Part shown: in pieces, positions 44,272-52,472 of the stretch | Numbering within the stretch: position 1 is the first letter of the stretch | Layout of the letters: each line of letters begins with the position of its first letter | Assembly: GCA_034112085.1 (NCBI GenBank) | Contig: JAWUWD010000062.1 | Coordinates: forward strand, 1-64,000 | Direction of reading: 5' to 3' | DNA: 64,000 bases | From: JAWUWD01 sp034112085 | GTDB lineage: Bacteria > Bacteroidota > Bacteroidia > Cytophagales > Cyclobacteriaceae | Position numbers and translations under genes: made by a program | Notes under the pieces: model-generated | Databases searched by the model: none | What the model was told of the DNA's origin: nothing | What the model saw: only the letters and a program-made list of their open reading frames with translations

Positions 44272-46440
44272 ATGAAATATCGCTTGACCGCTATTCTTTT
44301 ACTCTTTGTCTTTGTTACAAATGCGCAAGAGAAAGTCACTATTGAAGACATCTATAAAAAGGGCACTTTCCGCCAAAAGTCTGTTTACAATATCAATTGG
44401 ATGAATGATGGGCAATTCTATTCTGTCAAAGAGGATAATGATATTATCAAATATAATGTGGCAACTGGCCAAGCAGTGGAGACCATCTTAAAAGGAGGTG
44501 ATCTGAGCCCTGAAATCAAGTTTTCTAGCTATACTTTCAGTGCTGACGAGCAAAAGGTGCTTTTGATGACCAACCGAAAAGCTATTTATCGAAGGTCATA
44601 TACAGCCGACTTTTATGTATATGATTTTAATACCAAGAAGCTTGATAAGCTTTCTCAAGATGGTGTTCAGTCCTATGCTACTTTCTCCCCCGATGGGTCA
44701 AAAGTTGGTTTTACCAGAGCCAACAACTTATTCTATGTGACTCTGTCTGACATGAAGGAAGTACAGATCACTAATGATGGAAAATTCAACCATATCATTA
44801 ATGGAAATGCGGACTGGGTATATGAGGAAGAATTGTACTTAACAAAAGCTTTCGACTGGTCTAGTGATGGGCAGAAAATAGCCTATGCCACTTTTGATGA
44901 ATCAAAAGTGAAGGAGTATAATCTCCAGAAGTGGAATCATGGTCAACTATATCCAGAAGATTACCGATACAAATACCCTAAAGCGGGAGAGAAAAATTCT
45001 GAAGTAACATTGACTATCTACGTACTTGATGGAGGAAAGAAAACCAATATTGACCTTGGTGAAAATAAAGATATTTACTTGGCGAGACTGAACTGGACGA
45101 AAGATGCCAACACACTTTCGTATCGTGTTCTTAATAGATTACAAAACAAGTTAGACTACTACACGGCTAACGCAGCCAATGGAGCTTCTACATTAATTTT
45201 GACTGATAAGTCTGACACCTATGTTGACCTGACTTACATTGATGACATGCTGCATCTCAACGATGGAAAACATTTCATCACTTCGAGTGAGCGAAGTGGA
45301 AGTAAGCACTTGTACCTATACACAACTGCAGGTAAGTTAGTACGACAAATCACCAAAGGAACATGGGGAGCAGAGACCTTTGTAGGTATTGACCAATCGA
45401 AGAAAAAATCAGTTTTGTACTTTACTTCAACCGAAACATCTCCAATGGATCGTGACTTCTATCAAATAGGACTTGACGGTAAAGGCAAGAAGAAGCTCAG
45501 CACAGTAGCTGGTAACACGCGGGTGAGTATGAGCAATGACTTCAAATACTACATCAACTATCACAGCAATGCAACTACTCCACTGAACGTAAGCCTATAC
45601 AAGACCAAGGGTAATGTGAAAGTGAAAGTGCTAGAGGACAATGCTAAACTTCAAACGACAGCCAAAGAATATGGGATACAACCCAAAGAATTTTTCACAG
45701 TAAAAGCGGCAGACGGAAAGGATTTGAATGGATTTATGTTGAAACCTGCTGACTTTGATGAAAATAAAAAATATCCTTTGTTGATGTTCCAGTACAGCGG
45801 TCCTGGGTCACAATCTGTTATGAACTCCTGGGGAGGTAGCAACTACTACTGGCACCAGATGTTGACACAGAAAGGATATATTATTGCTGTGGTTGATGGC
45901 AGAGGAACTGGCGCAAGAGGAACTGAGTTCAAAAATATGACTTATAAGCAAATGGGCAAATTCGAGGTGGAAGATCAAATTGCCGCTGCCAAAGAAATGG
46001 CCTCTAAACCATTCATCGATGAAACCAGAATTGGAATTTGGGGATGGAGCTATGGAGGATATATGTCTTCTATGTGTATGTTGAAAGGAGCCGATGTTTT
46101 TAAAGCAGGAATAGCGGTAGCGCCATTTTCATGGGAATATTATGATACGATATATTCCGAAAGATATATGCAGAGGCCTGAAGATAATGTGGATGGTTAC
46201 AAATCCAATTCGCTAGTTGAATATGCCGACAAGCTAAAAGGAAATTATTTATTGATTCATGGAACTGGTGATGATAATGTGCATTTTCAAATAGCTGTAG
46301 CACTTCAGCAAGCGCTGATCGATGCCAATAAGCAGTTTGACTCGTTCTACTATCCCGACAATGCTCATGGAATATATAGAGGCGGTGTCAGGACACACTT
46401 ATTCGATATGATGACCAACTGGGTATTAGAAAATCTCTAA
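44272..46440 (+). CDS. Dipeptidyl-peptidase IV (S9B), exported
   Basis: The 722-aa protein has a signal peptide (YRLTAILLLFVFVTNA, then Gln), an eight-bladed propeller with DWVYEEE near residue 185 (the N-terminus-binding Glu pair), and the hydrolase domain with Ser593 in GWSYGG, Asp in GTGDDN near 667 and His699 in NAHGIY. It removes X-Pro dipeptides from peptide N-termini in the periplasm. An in-frame GTG at 44188 would add 28 residues before the signal peptide, so the ATG at 44272 is used. Paralogue of the enzyme at the left edge. Confidence 0.94.
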   Translation: MKYRLTAILLLFVFVTNAQEKVTIEDIYKKGTFRQKSVYNINWMNDGQFYSVKEDNDIIKYNVATGQAVETILKGGDLSPEIKFSSYTFSADEQKVLLMTNRKAIYRRSYTADFYVYDFNTKKLDKLSQDGVQSYATFSPDGSKVGFTRANNLFYVTLSDMKEVQITNDGKFNHIINGNADWVYEEELYLTKAFDWSSDGQKIAYATFDESKVKEYNLQKWNHGQLYPEDYRYKYPKAGEKNSEVTLTIYVLDGGKKTNIDLGENKDIYLARLNWTKDANTLSYRVLNRLQNKLDYYTANAANGASTLILTDKSDTYVDLTYIDDMLHLNDGKHFITSSERSGSKHLYLYTTAGKLVRQITKGTWGAETFVGIDQSKKKSVLYFTSTETSPMDRDFYQIGLDGKGKKKLSTVAGNTRVSMSNDFKYYINYHSNATTPLNVSLYKTKGNVKVKVLEDNAKLQTTAKEYGIQPKEFFTVKAADGKDLNGFMLKPADFDENKKYPLLMFQYSGPGSQSVMNSWGGSNYYWHQMLTQKGYIIAVVDGRGTGARGTEFKNMTYKQMGKFEVEDQIAAAKEMASKPFIDETRIGIWGWSYGGYMSSMCMLKGADVFKAGIAVAPFSWEYYDTIYSERYMQRPEDNVDGYKSNSLVEYADKLKGNYLLIHGTGDDNVHFQIAVALQQALIDANKQFDSFYYPDNAHGIYRGGVRTHLFDMMTNWVLENL

Positions 46441-46465
46441 CAAACAATACAAAAGAGAATCAACT

Positions 46466-46498
46466 AAAAACCCTGACGGTCATCGTTAGGGTTTTTTT
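46466..46498 (+). terminator. Rho-independent terminator after the DPP-IV gene
   Basis: ACCCTGACG and CGTTAGGGT pair with one mismatch around a 5-base loop, followed by a run of seven T residues, 26 bases after the DPP-IV stop. Confidence 0.85.
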
Positions 46499-46517
46499 GT
46501 TATATATTATCAAGACA

Positions 46518-46904
46518 ATGAGAGTAATAATAAACTCCTGGAAATACTATAAAGAATCCCTTCAAGGACCTCCAAACAACTATAATGGCTTGCATTCGCT
46601 ACTTTTATCAACCGATTGGGAGAAATGGTAATCTCGTTCTTAGCTCTTTATTTAACTTCAAAACTCGGCTTCTCACTATCTGCAGCTTGGATTATGATAG
46701 GCTTCGGAGTCGGTGGGTTTATAGGTTTCGGGTTGGGTGGCGAACTTACAGATCGCATTTTTTTATAGGGTTATGATCTTTAGTCTGGTCATCTTTGATG
46801 CACTCTTCAGGACCTATTTCAGATCTGAATTGGCGTATTGGCACTATTTTCTGGTTGCTGTTTTGGGGAGTGAAGAGGAGGAAAGAGTGGTGTCTCCAGC
46901 CTAA
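46518..46904 (+). pseudogene. Decayed MFS transporter fragment
   Basis: Three frames join into one MFS N-terminus. Frame one (46518 on) reads YYKESLQG. A second frame reads SKQL, a TAA stop at 46583-46585, then WLAFATFINRLGEMVISFL and LGFSLSAAWIMIGFGVGG, ending GGELTDRI at a T7 run (46758-46764). Dropping one T continues FYRVMIFSLVIFDALF into the third frame, which stops at 46902-46904 after a charged tail. So there are two frameshifts, a nonsense codon and loss of most of the roughly 400-residue transporter, of which about 115 codons remain. The tail may be the original C-terminus joined by deletion. The ATG-initiated 63-aa ORF at 46585 is in a non-MFS frame and is not a gene. Confidence 0.8.
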
Positions 46905-46907
46905 GTA

Positions 46908-46936
46908 TTGTTTCGACATATTAAGTATTACCTTTG
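46908..46936 (+). promoter_or_regulatory. Promoter of the DEAD-box helicase gene
   Basis: TTG (46908-46910) and TACCTTTG (46929-46936) are 18 bases apart and fit the Bacteroidota consensus. The box ends 22 bases before the TTG start codon and begins just after the pseudogene. Confidence 0.6.
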
Positions 46937-46958
46937 CAAAAAATAAAAGATAACTGTT

Positions 46959-48080
46959 TTGGCAAATTTCAAAGAACTAGGTGTACGTAAAGATCTAATA
47001 GAGGGGTTAAATGAACTTGGCATTACTGTGCCAACAGAAATCCAAAATGAGGTGATCCCCGTTTTACTCAATAATGAAACTGATCTAGTAGGTCAGGCTC
47101 AGACCGGCACCGGTAAGACTGCTGCTTATGGCCTCCCTTTACTTCAAAAAATTGATCCAAAGTCAAAGAAGATTCAGGCATTGGTACTTTGTCCTACAAG
47201 AGAATTGGGACAGCAAGTCGCTAAGCAGTTATTCAAATTCACCAAGTACTCAGAACGAATCTTTACAGAGGCTGTATATGGCGGTGAACAAATAGACAAA
47301 CAAATCAACGCACTAAAAAGACCAACACATATTGTGGTGGCCACTCCAGGAAGACTTATCGACTTGGTGAAAAGAAAGGCGATTGACATCAGAAATGTAA
47401 CGACCGTTGTTCTTGATGAAGCCGATGAAATGCTAAGTATGGGTTTCAAAAAAGAACTCGATGAAATTCTGGAAGGTCTATCTAAAGCGAAAAACAAATG
47501 GCTCTTTTCCGCAACTATGCCAGATGGAATCAAGCAAATAGTAAATCAACACTTGTCTATGGCCGCGCATCGCATAGAGGTAAGTGGGAAAAATGTGGTG
47601 AATAAAAACATAGATCATCAGTTCTTGATTTGTGAAGAAGAAGATAAGTTTCAAGTACTGCTCCAGTTTCTAAAGTCGGAACAAAAGGAGCGTGGATTGA
47701 TCTTTTGCAAAACCAAGGCAGCTACACAAAAGCTTGCTCTTCAGCTTAAGTCTAAAAATATTGCTGCTGATAGCATCCACGGTGACCTAAAGCAAAAGGA
47801 ACGTGACAAAGCTATGCGTGCTTTCAAAAATGAAAGTTTGCAAGTATTGGTAGCAACTGACCTAGCGGCTAGAGGAATCGATGTTGAAGGACTAGCCTTT
47901 GTGGTGCACTACCAGCTTCCTGATAAAGAAGAATATTATACGCACAGAAGTGGAAGAACGGCCCGAGCCGGAAAGGACGGATTATCTCTTTGTTTGGTAA
48001 CTTCTAGAGAAACGAAGCAAATCAAATACTTCGAAAAAGCATTGGGAATTGCCTTTAGTCAGATAAGAAGAGTGAGGTAA
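46959..48080 (+). CDS. DEAD-box ATP-dependent RNA helicase, short form
   Basis: The 373-aa protein has all core motifs: Q motif with FKELGV and PTEIQ, AQTGTGKT, PTRELGQQ, TPGRLIDL, DEAD, SATMP, and HRSGRTARAGKDG. It ends 15 residues after the helicase C-terminal domain, so it lacks the basic or RRM tail of DeaD/DbpA types. The start is TTG: the in-frame codons before it are GTT, ACT, ATA, AAG and a TAA stop, and the conserved Q-motif Phe is residue 4. It would remodel RNA or ribosomal precursors. Confidence 0.93.
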   Translation: MANFKELGVRKDLIEGLNELGITVPTEIQNEVIPVLLNNETDLVGQAQTGTGKTAAYGLPLLQKIDPKSKKIQALVLCPTRELGQQVAKQLFKFTKYSERIFTEAVYGGEQIDKQINALKRPTHIVVATPGRLIDLVKRKAIDIRNVTTVVLDEADEMLSMGFKKELDEILEGLSKAKNKWLFSATMPDGIKQIVNQHLSMAAHRIEVSGKNVVNKNIDHQFLICEEEDKFQVLLQFLKSEQKERGLIFCKTKAATQKLALQLKSKNIAADSIHGDLKQKERDKAMRAFKNESLQVLVATDLAARGIDVEGLAFVVHYQLPDKEEYYTHRSGRTARAGKDGLSLCLVTSRETKQIKYFEKALGIAFSQIRRVR

Positions 48081-48087
48081 TCTATAG

Positions 48088-48285
48088 TTATTCTATAACA
48101 TTCTTTACCCTACCCACAATTCCAGACTCCAGACGTACTTTGATCCCGTGAGTATGATTAGGTGATTTGGTTAGGATTCTTTCAACGAATCCTTCGGTTA
48201 ACTCTCCTGAACGTTGGTGGTGCTTTTGCACCACCTCAACTTCACTGCCTACCTTGATGTTACTTCTTGTGGTTCCGTCAGACAT
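48088..48285 (-). CDS. YwbE family small protein (DUF2196)
   Basis: The 65-aa protein matches the YwbE pattern: IKVGSEVEVVQKHHQRSGEL near the N-terminus, ILTKSPNHTHGIKVRLESG and GRVKNV at the end. Function is unknown; the small beta-rich fold suggests nucleic acid binding. Its start is one base after the S9 peptidase stop, so they are cotranscribed, and it converges on the helicase gene with a 7-base gap. Confidence 0.85.
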   Translation of the reverse strand: MSDGTTRSNIKVGSEVEVVQKHHQRSGELTEGFVERILTKSPNHTHGIKVRLESGIVGRVKNVIE

Positions 48286-48286
48286 G

Positions 48287-50614
48287 CTATTTCAAATTAT
48301 CTTCAAACAGCTTAAAGATACGAGAATACTCATCAGTCCAACTACTCGGCTCTACAAACCCATGTGCCTCTAGTGGATAGACTGCCAGTTCCCAATTATC
48401 CTTTCCCAACTCAATCAACCGTTGTGAAAGTCTAACCACATCCTGAAATTGAACATTGGTATCGATCATTCCATGGCATATTAGTAAAGCTCCTTTTAAC
48501 CCTTCAGCAAAGTAAATTGGAGAGCTTTTGCGAAAAGCTTCTGGGTCGTCAACTGGCGTGTTGAGAATATTGGACGTATAGCCATGATTGTAGTGTGCCC
48601 AATCAGTAACCGAACGCAATGCTGCCCCGGCTGCAAACACATCAGGCTGATTGAACATCGCCATGAGCGTAATAAACCCACCATAAGACCCTCCGTAAAT
48701 CCCTAGTCTTTTTGAATCAATCCCGTGATTATCAACTAGGTATTTTGCCCCATCGATCTGATCATTAAGGTCAAGGCCTCCCATGTGCTGATATATTCCT
48801 GTACGCCAGTCTCTCCCATATCCAGCGCTTCCACGATAGTCTATATCCAAGACGGTATATCCTTGGTCTACCAACATGTTATGAAACATATATTCACGAT
48901 AATAAGAACTCCACCACTTGTGTGCATTCTGTAAGTATCCAGCTCCATGAACGAAAATTACTGCAGGACCATTTTGTTCTCCAGAAGCTGGTTTGTATAA
49001 TCTCGCGTTCACCTCCGCACCGTCCTTTGCTTTGAATGTGACATAATCAGGTGTCCTCCACTTGTAGGTATTGAATTCTTCAGTGGTTGATTTTGTGATC
49101 TGTTTTGGTCTATTTTCTGCAATATTATCAGCTAGATACAATTCTGTTGGTGAATTAGCCGTAGAATGCAAAATCGCCATTTTTGATTCGTCTGGAGACA
49201 AATATCCCTCACTTCTACCTAATGGTGTCGTGAGCTGAGTCATCTTGCCTCCATTAACACTCATTTGATAAACATGACGTTCTCCCGAATGTCTTTTATT
49301 CGACTCGAAATACCATGAATTTTCGTCATTAGATAACCTCGGGCTGTAGATCTCAAACTTACCCTTGGTTACTGCTTTTTTCTTTCCTGAATTGAAATCG
49401 AGCATATAGAGATGTGAATAGCCAGTGGCTTCTGACTGAAACCAAATCGTTTTGCTATCTGCAAACCAACCATTGGTGCGATCCCATTGCGACCAACCAA
49501 TACCTGGGCCTGCTATCCAAGCCTCATCATGCTGGTGATCAAGTGTCTTTAGCATTCCTGTAGTTAAGTCAAGCTGCGTGATCCAACGATCTTTGTTGTC
49601 CTTAGACCGGACGATTACCATCGCTCTGCTTCCGTCCGGAGACCAGACAGGGGCTTGTACAAATACTTCTCTTTTTCGGTCTTTGTCTTCTACAAAATCT
49701 GGTACCTTATCCAATCCTGGGAGTTCGTCCGTTTGCACCATGTAGGTAGTGTCATTTTTGACATCATAGATGCCTACGGTCATGACTGAGCTTGGTGCTC
49801 CTACTTTGGGGCGACCATTGAGATCTTCTACATATCCGGATTCGGTGACATAGTCTGGCACTTTGGTACGGGTATTTTGTGCTCTTTCTGATAAGCTATA
49901 TGTGATAAACTGCCCATCGTGGCTCTGGTATATTGACCCTACATTACTTTTGCCTGTGTAGATGACCTTTGGACGATCAGGATCACGTGATTCTCTCATT
50001 TCTTTTCGAGCAGTGTTTTTTACTTTTCTTTCATTGAGAACATCAATAAGCTCCATCTGTTCTTTGCCAATCCAATCATCTTGATCTGATGCCTTTTTAT
50101 CTTTTTTGTCCTTCCCACTTTTAAAGTTTGTCAATTGCACAGTCGAACCGTCTGCAATGCTCCAAGCAAATAAATTGCCTGACATTTGATACATTATTTT
50201 TGATCCATCGACCGAAAACCATGGAGATCCCTCATTTCCAAGTGTATTTGTAATTTGTCTTTCTTTCCTAGTATTTAGGTCATACAAGAATAAATCTCCG
50301 CTTTTAGTGTATAGTTTCTGTGTCTTACTTGCATTGTACTCGCCACGATTGGAAGGTAAATTCTTAGCAACATTCCATCTAACTTTTTCAGGAACGTTAT
50401 TCGTTATCGATATGCGGTAGAGTGAGTCGCTCGGTGCTTGATCTGGATTCCAATTGAAGTATAAATACTCGCCATGCTCTCCCCAGTAAACTCGACTTGG
50501 AGAAGTTCCTACGAACTTGGGTCCCTGCATGATCTGCTTGATACTTAATGCCCTTTGGGCATTGATTTGAATAGAAGTCAGTACAATAAATAAAATTCCG
50601 AATATTGCTTTCAT
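48287..50614 (-). CDS. Secreted S9 family peptidase
   Basis: The 775-aa protein has a signal peptide (AIFGILFIVLTSIQINA, then Gln), a PD40-type propeller (for example WSPDGSRAMVIV and LSPDESKMAIL) and a hydrolase domain with Ser643 in GGSYGG, Asp in GMIDTNVQF and His in EAHGF. A Lys/Asp-rich insert lies near residues 165-200. It belongs with prolyl-oligopeptidase/acylaminoacyl peptidases and should act in the periplasm. Divergent from the M28 peptidase gene; the 128-base gap contains no convincing promoter. Confidence 0.92.
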   Translation of the reverse strand: MKAIFGILFIVLTSIQINAQRALSIKQIMQGPKFVGTSPSRVYWGEHGEYLYFNWNPDQAPSDSLYRISITNNVPEKVRWNVAKNLPSNRGEYNASKTQKLYTKSGDLFLYDLNTRKERQITNTLGNEGSPWFSVDGSKIMYQMSGNLFAWSIADGSTVQLTNFKSGKDKKDKKASDQDDWIGKEQMELIDVLNERKVKNTARKEMRESRDPDRPKVIYTGKSNVGSIYQSHDGQFITYSLSERAQNTRTKVPDYVTESGYVEDLNGRPKVGAPSSVMTVGIYDVKNDTTYMVQTDELPGLDKVPDFVEDKDRKREVFVQAPVWSPDGSRAMVIVRSKDNKDRWITQLDLTTGMLKTLDHQHDEAWIAGPGIGWSQWDRTNGWFADSKTIWFQSEATGYSHLYMLDFNSGKKKAVTKGKFEIYSPRLSNDENSWYFESNKRHSGERHVYQMSVNGGKMTQLTTPLGRSEGYLSPDESKMAILHSTANSPTELYLADNIAENRPKQITKSTTEEFNTYKWRTPDYVTFKAKDGAEVNARLYKPASGEQNGPAVIFVHGAGYLQNAHKWWSSYYREYMFHNMLVDQGYTVLDIDYRGSAGYGRDWRTGIYQHMGGLDLNDQIDGAKYLVDNHGIDSKRLGIYGGSYGGFITLMAMFNQPDVFAAGAALRSVTDWAHYNHGYTSNILNTPVDDPEAFRKSSPIYFAEGLKGALLICHGMIDTNVQFQDVVRLSQRLIELGKDNWELAVYPLEAHGFVEPSSWTDEYSRIFKLFEDNLK

Positions 50615-50742
50615 AAGTTCTGTATTTTAAAATAAGTCTTGAAGATATCTATTAATTGATAATTCGCTTGTCATTTTTTTATAAATGGCATATTCACTCT
50701 CTCATAAATAACTACCTTAGAAAAGAACAACGTGCCACAACT

Positions 50743-52461
50743 ATGTCGAAAACAATTTTATTCACATCCATTTTTCTCGTTTTATTGGCTTCATGCCAAC
50801 CAAACTTAGAGGAATCCGCTGACGCTCAACAGAATTATTTCGAGCTAATAAATAAGGAAATGTCTGGGGATTTGGCATACAGGACAACTTCTTATGTAGA
50901 GAAATATTGGCGTGTCGTGGGCAATTCAGGCTTCGATTCGAGTATCTATGAAGTCGTTCGAAACCTCAAAGAACTTGGATATGTTTTGGAAGAAAAGGCA
51001 GCTCTTGAGGATGTTCTCATCTACCGAGTTGAAAAACGTCCTCTGGAAAAACCTACGTGGGAACCTGTAGATGCAAGTGTCACCATAGCTGGTGAAGACG
51101 AGCCGCTATTACAATTCGTCACCAACCGAAACATGATCGCTATTAACTCCTACAGCACACCAAAGGAGGGAGTAAATGCTGAAGTCGTCTATGTTGAGGA
51201 TATTAAACGCATAAGCGAAATAAATGTAAAAGGGAAGATTGTATTTGCAGAAGCACGCCCTTATCGAATATATAAAAATGCCATCAACGAAGGGGGAGCA
51301 ATCGGGGTTATGACGTATAACAACCCGAGCTATTTACAGCCTGAGAAAAATACCACATCGATTCAGTTCAGAAGTATTCCCTTGGATGAAGAAAACAAAT
51401 CGTGGTGTATCGCACTTTCCTATGCTGCGAAAGAAGCCTTGAAAAACAAGCTGAAAGAAGGAGCTGTCAAAATCAATGTCGCAATCAACACAAAAATCTA
51501 TGCCTCCGAAGAACTTACGGTTGTTGCTGAAGTCAGAGGGTCTGAGCGACCACATGAGCGACTAGTTTTTAGTGCACATGTCCAAGAGCCAGGAGCTAAC
51601 GACAATGCAACTGGTGTAGGTGTCGCCTTAGAGATGGCGGCTGTAACTGCTCGCCTTGTTAGAAGTAACACTTTCATGCCAAAAAGAACTTTGACATTTT
51701 TATGGGGTGATGAAATAATCTCAACTAGAAGGTATGTCAAGGAAGATAGTACCAGAGCATCTAGCATCAAATGGGGAATAAGCCTAGATATGGTAGGTGA
51801 GAATACAGAAATCACTGGTGGGTCATTTCTTATAGAGAAAATGCCAGACCCAAGTGCTATATGGACAAGGGGAAAGGACCAGCATACAGAATGGGGAGCA
51901 GGAGATGTCACCATTGATGATATGAAGCCCCACTATCTCAATGACTTTGTTACGAATCGATTCATGGAACAAGGTGCACGAACCAACTGGAAAGTAAAAA
52001 CCAACCCTTTCGAAGGGGGCAGTGACCATGTGCCTTTTCTAGACGCAAACATCCCCGGTGTCTTATTCTGGCACTTTACTGATCAATTTTATCATACAGA
52101 TAACGACCGATTGGATAAAGTCTCAAAATCCACCATGAAAAATGTGGGAACGTCAGCCCTAATAAGTGCCTATACTTTACTCAATGCTGATGAGTCAACG
52201 GCAAAAAACATCTTAGAAGAAGTGAAAACAGCGGGTATAGTACGGCTCAAAGAAGAGCTTGTGCAAAGTCAATTAGCCCTAGCCGATAGTGCAACCCTTG
52301 AGTCGCAGGTAGAAATCATTAGGGCTTGGGAAGCCTGGTATGCTCAAGCTCTTTCTAGTTGTTCAGATCTGGTGGATGATAAAAGCTCAATAGCTAACGA
52401 CCTAAAAGCTGCTCAAATAGTCATCCGAAACACTACTTCAGAATGTATTAACAACCTCTAG
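50743..52461 (+). CDS. M28 family zinc aminopeptidase lipoprotein
   Basis: The 572-aa protein has a lipoprotein signal with lipobox LLASC. A PA-like insert is suggested around residues 120-240. The M28 zinc ligands are visible: FSAHVQEPGANDNATGVG, FLWGDEI, LDMVGEN and GGSDHVPF. WGDEI replaces the more usual GDEE wording, keeping a Glu. An upstream in-frame start at 50656 would put 29 residues before the lipoprotein signal and is rejected. pyc follows by 11 bases, a puzzling partner for an envelope peptidase. Confidence 0.88.
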   Translation: MSKTILFTSIFLVLLASCQPNLEESADAQQNYFELINKEMSGDLAYRTTSYVEKYWRVVGNSGFDSSIYEVVRNLKELGYVLEEKAALEDVLIYRVEKRPLEKPTWEPVDASVTIAGEDEPLLQFVTNRNMIAINSYSTPKEGVNAEVVYVEDIKRISEINVKGKIVFAEARPYRIYKNAINEGGAIGVMTYNNPSYLQPEKNTTSIQFRSIPLDEENKSWCIALSYAAKEALKNKLKEGAVKINVAINTKIYASEELTVVAEVRGSERPHERLVFSAHVQEPGANDNATGVGVALEMAAVTARLVRSNTFMPKRTLTFLWGDEIISTRRYVKEDSTRASSIKWGISLDMVGENTEITGGSFLIEKMPDPSAIWTRGKDQHTEWGAGDVTIDDMKPHYLNDFVTNRFMEQGARTNWKVKTNPFEGGSDHVPFLDANIPGVLFWHFTDQFYHTDNDRLDKVSKSTMKNVGTSALISAYTLLNADESTAKNILEEVKTAGIVRLKEELVQSQLALADSATLESQVEIIRAWEAWYAQALSSCSDLVDDKSSIANDLKAAQIVIRNTTSECINNL

Positions 52462-52472
52462 CCAAAAGAAAT

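Noticed and set aside
46585..46776. 63-codon ATG ORF in the gap before the helicase
   Set aside because: The neighbouring frame encodes clear MFS sequence over the same bases, so this ORF is an accident of the pseudogene.
48064..48090. TATAG/CTATA repeat between the helicase and YwbE-like genes
   Set aside because: Five A/T-rich pairs with no T tract; likely chance.
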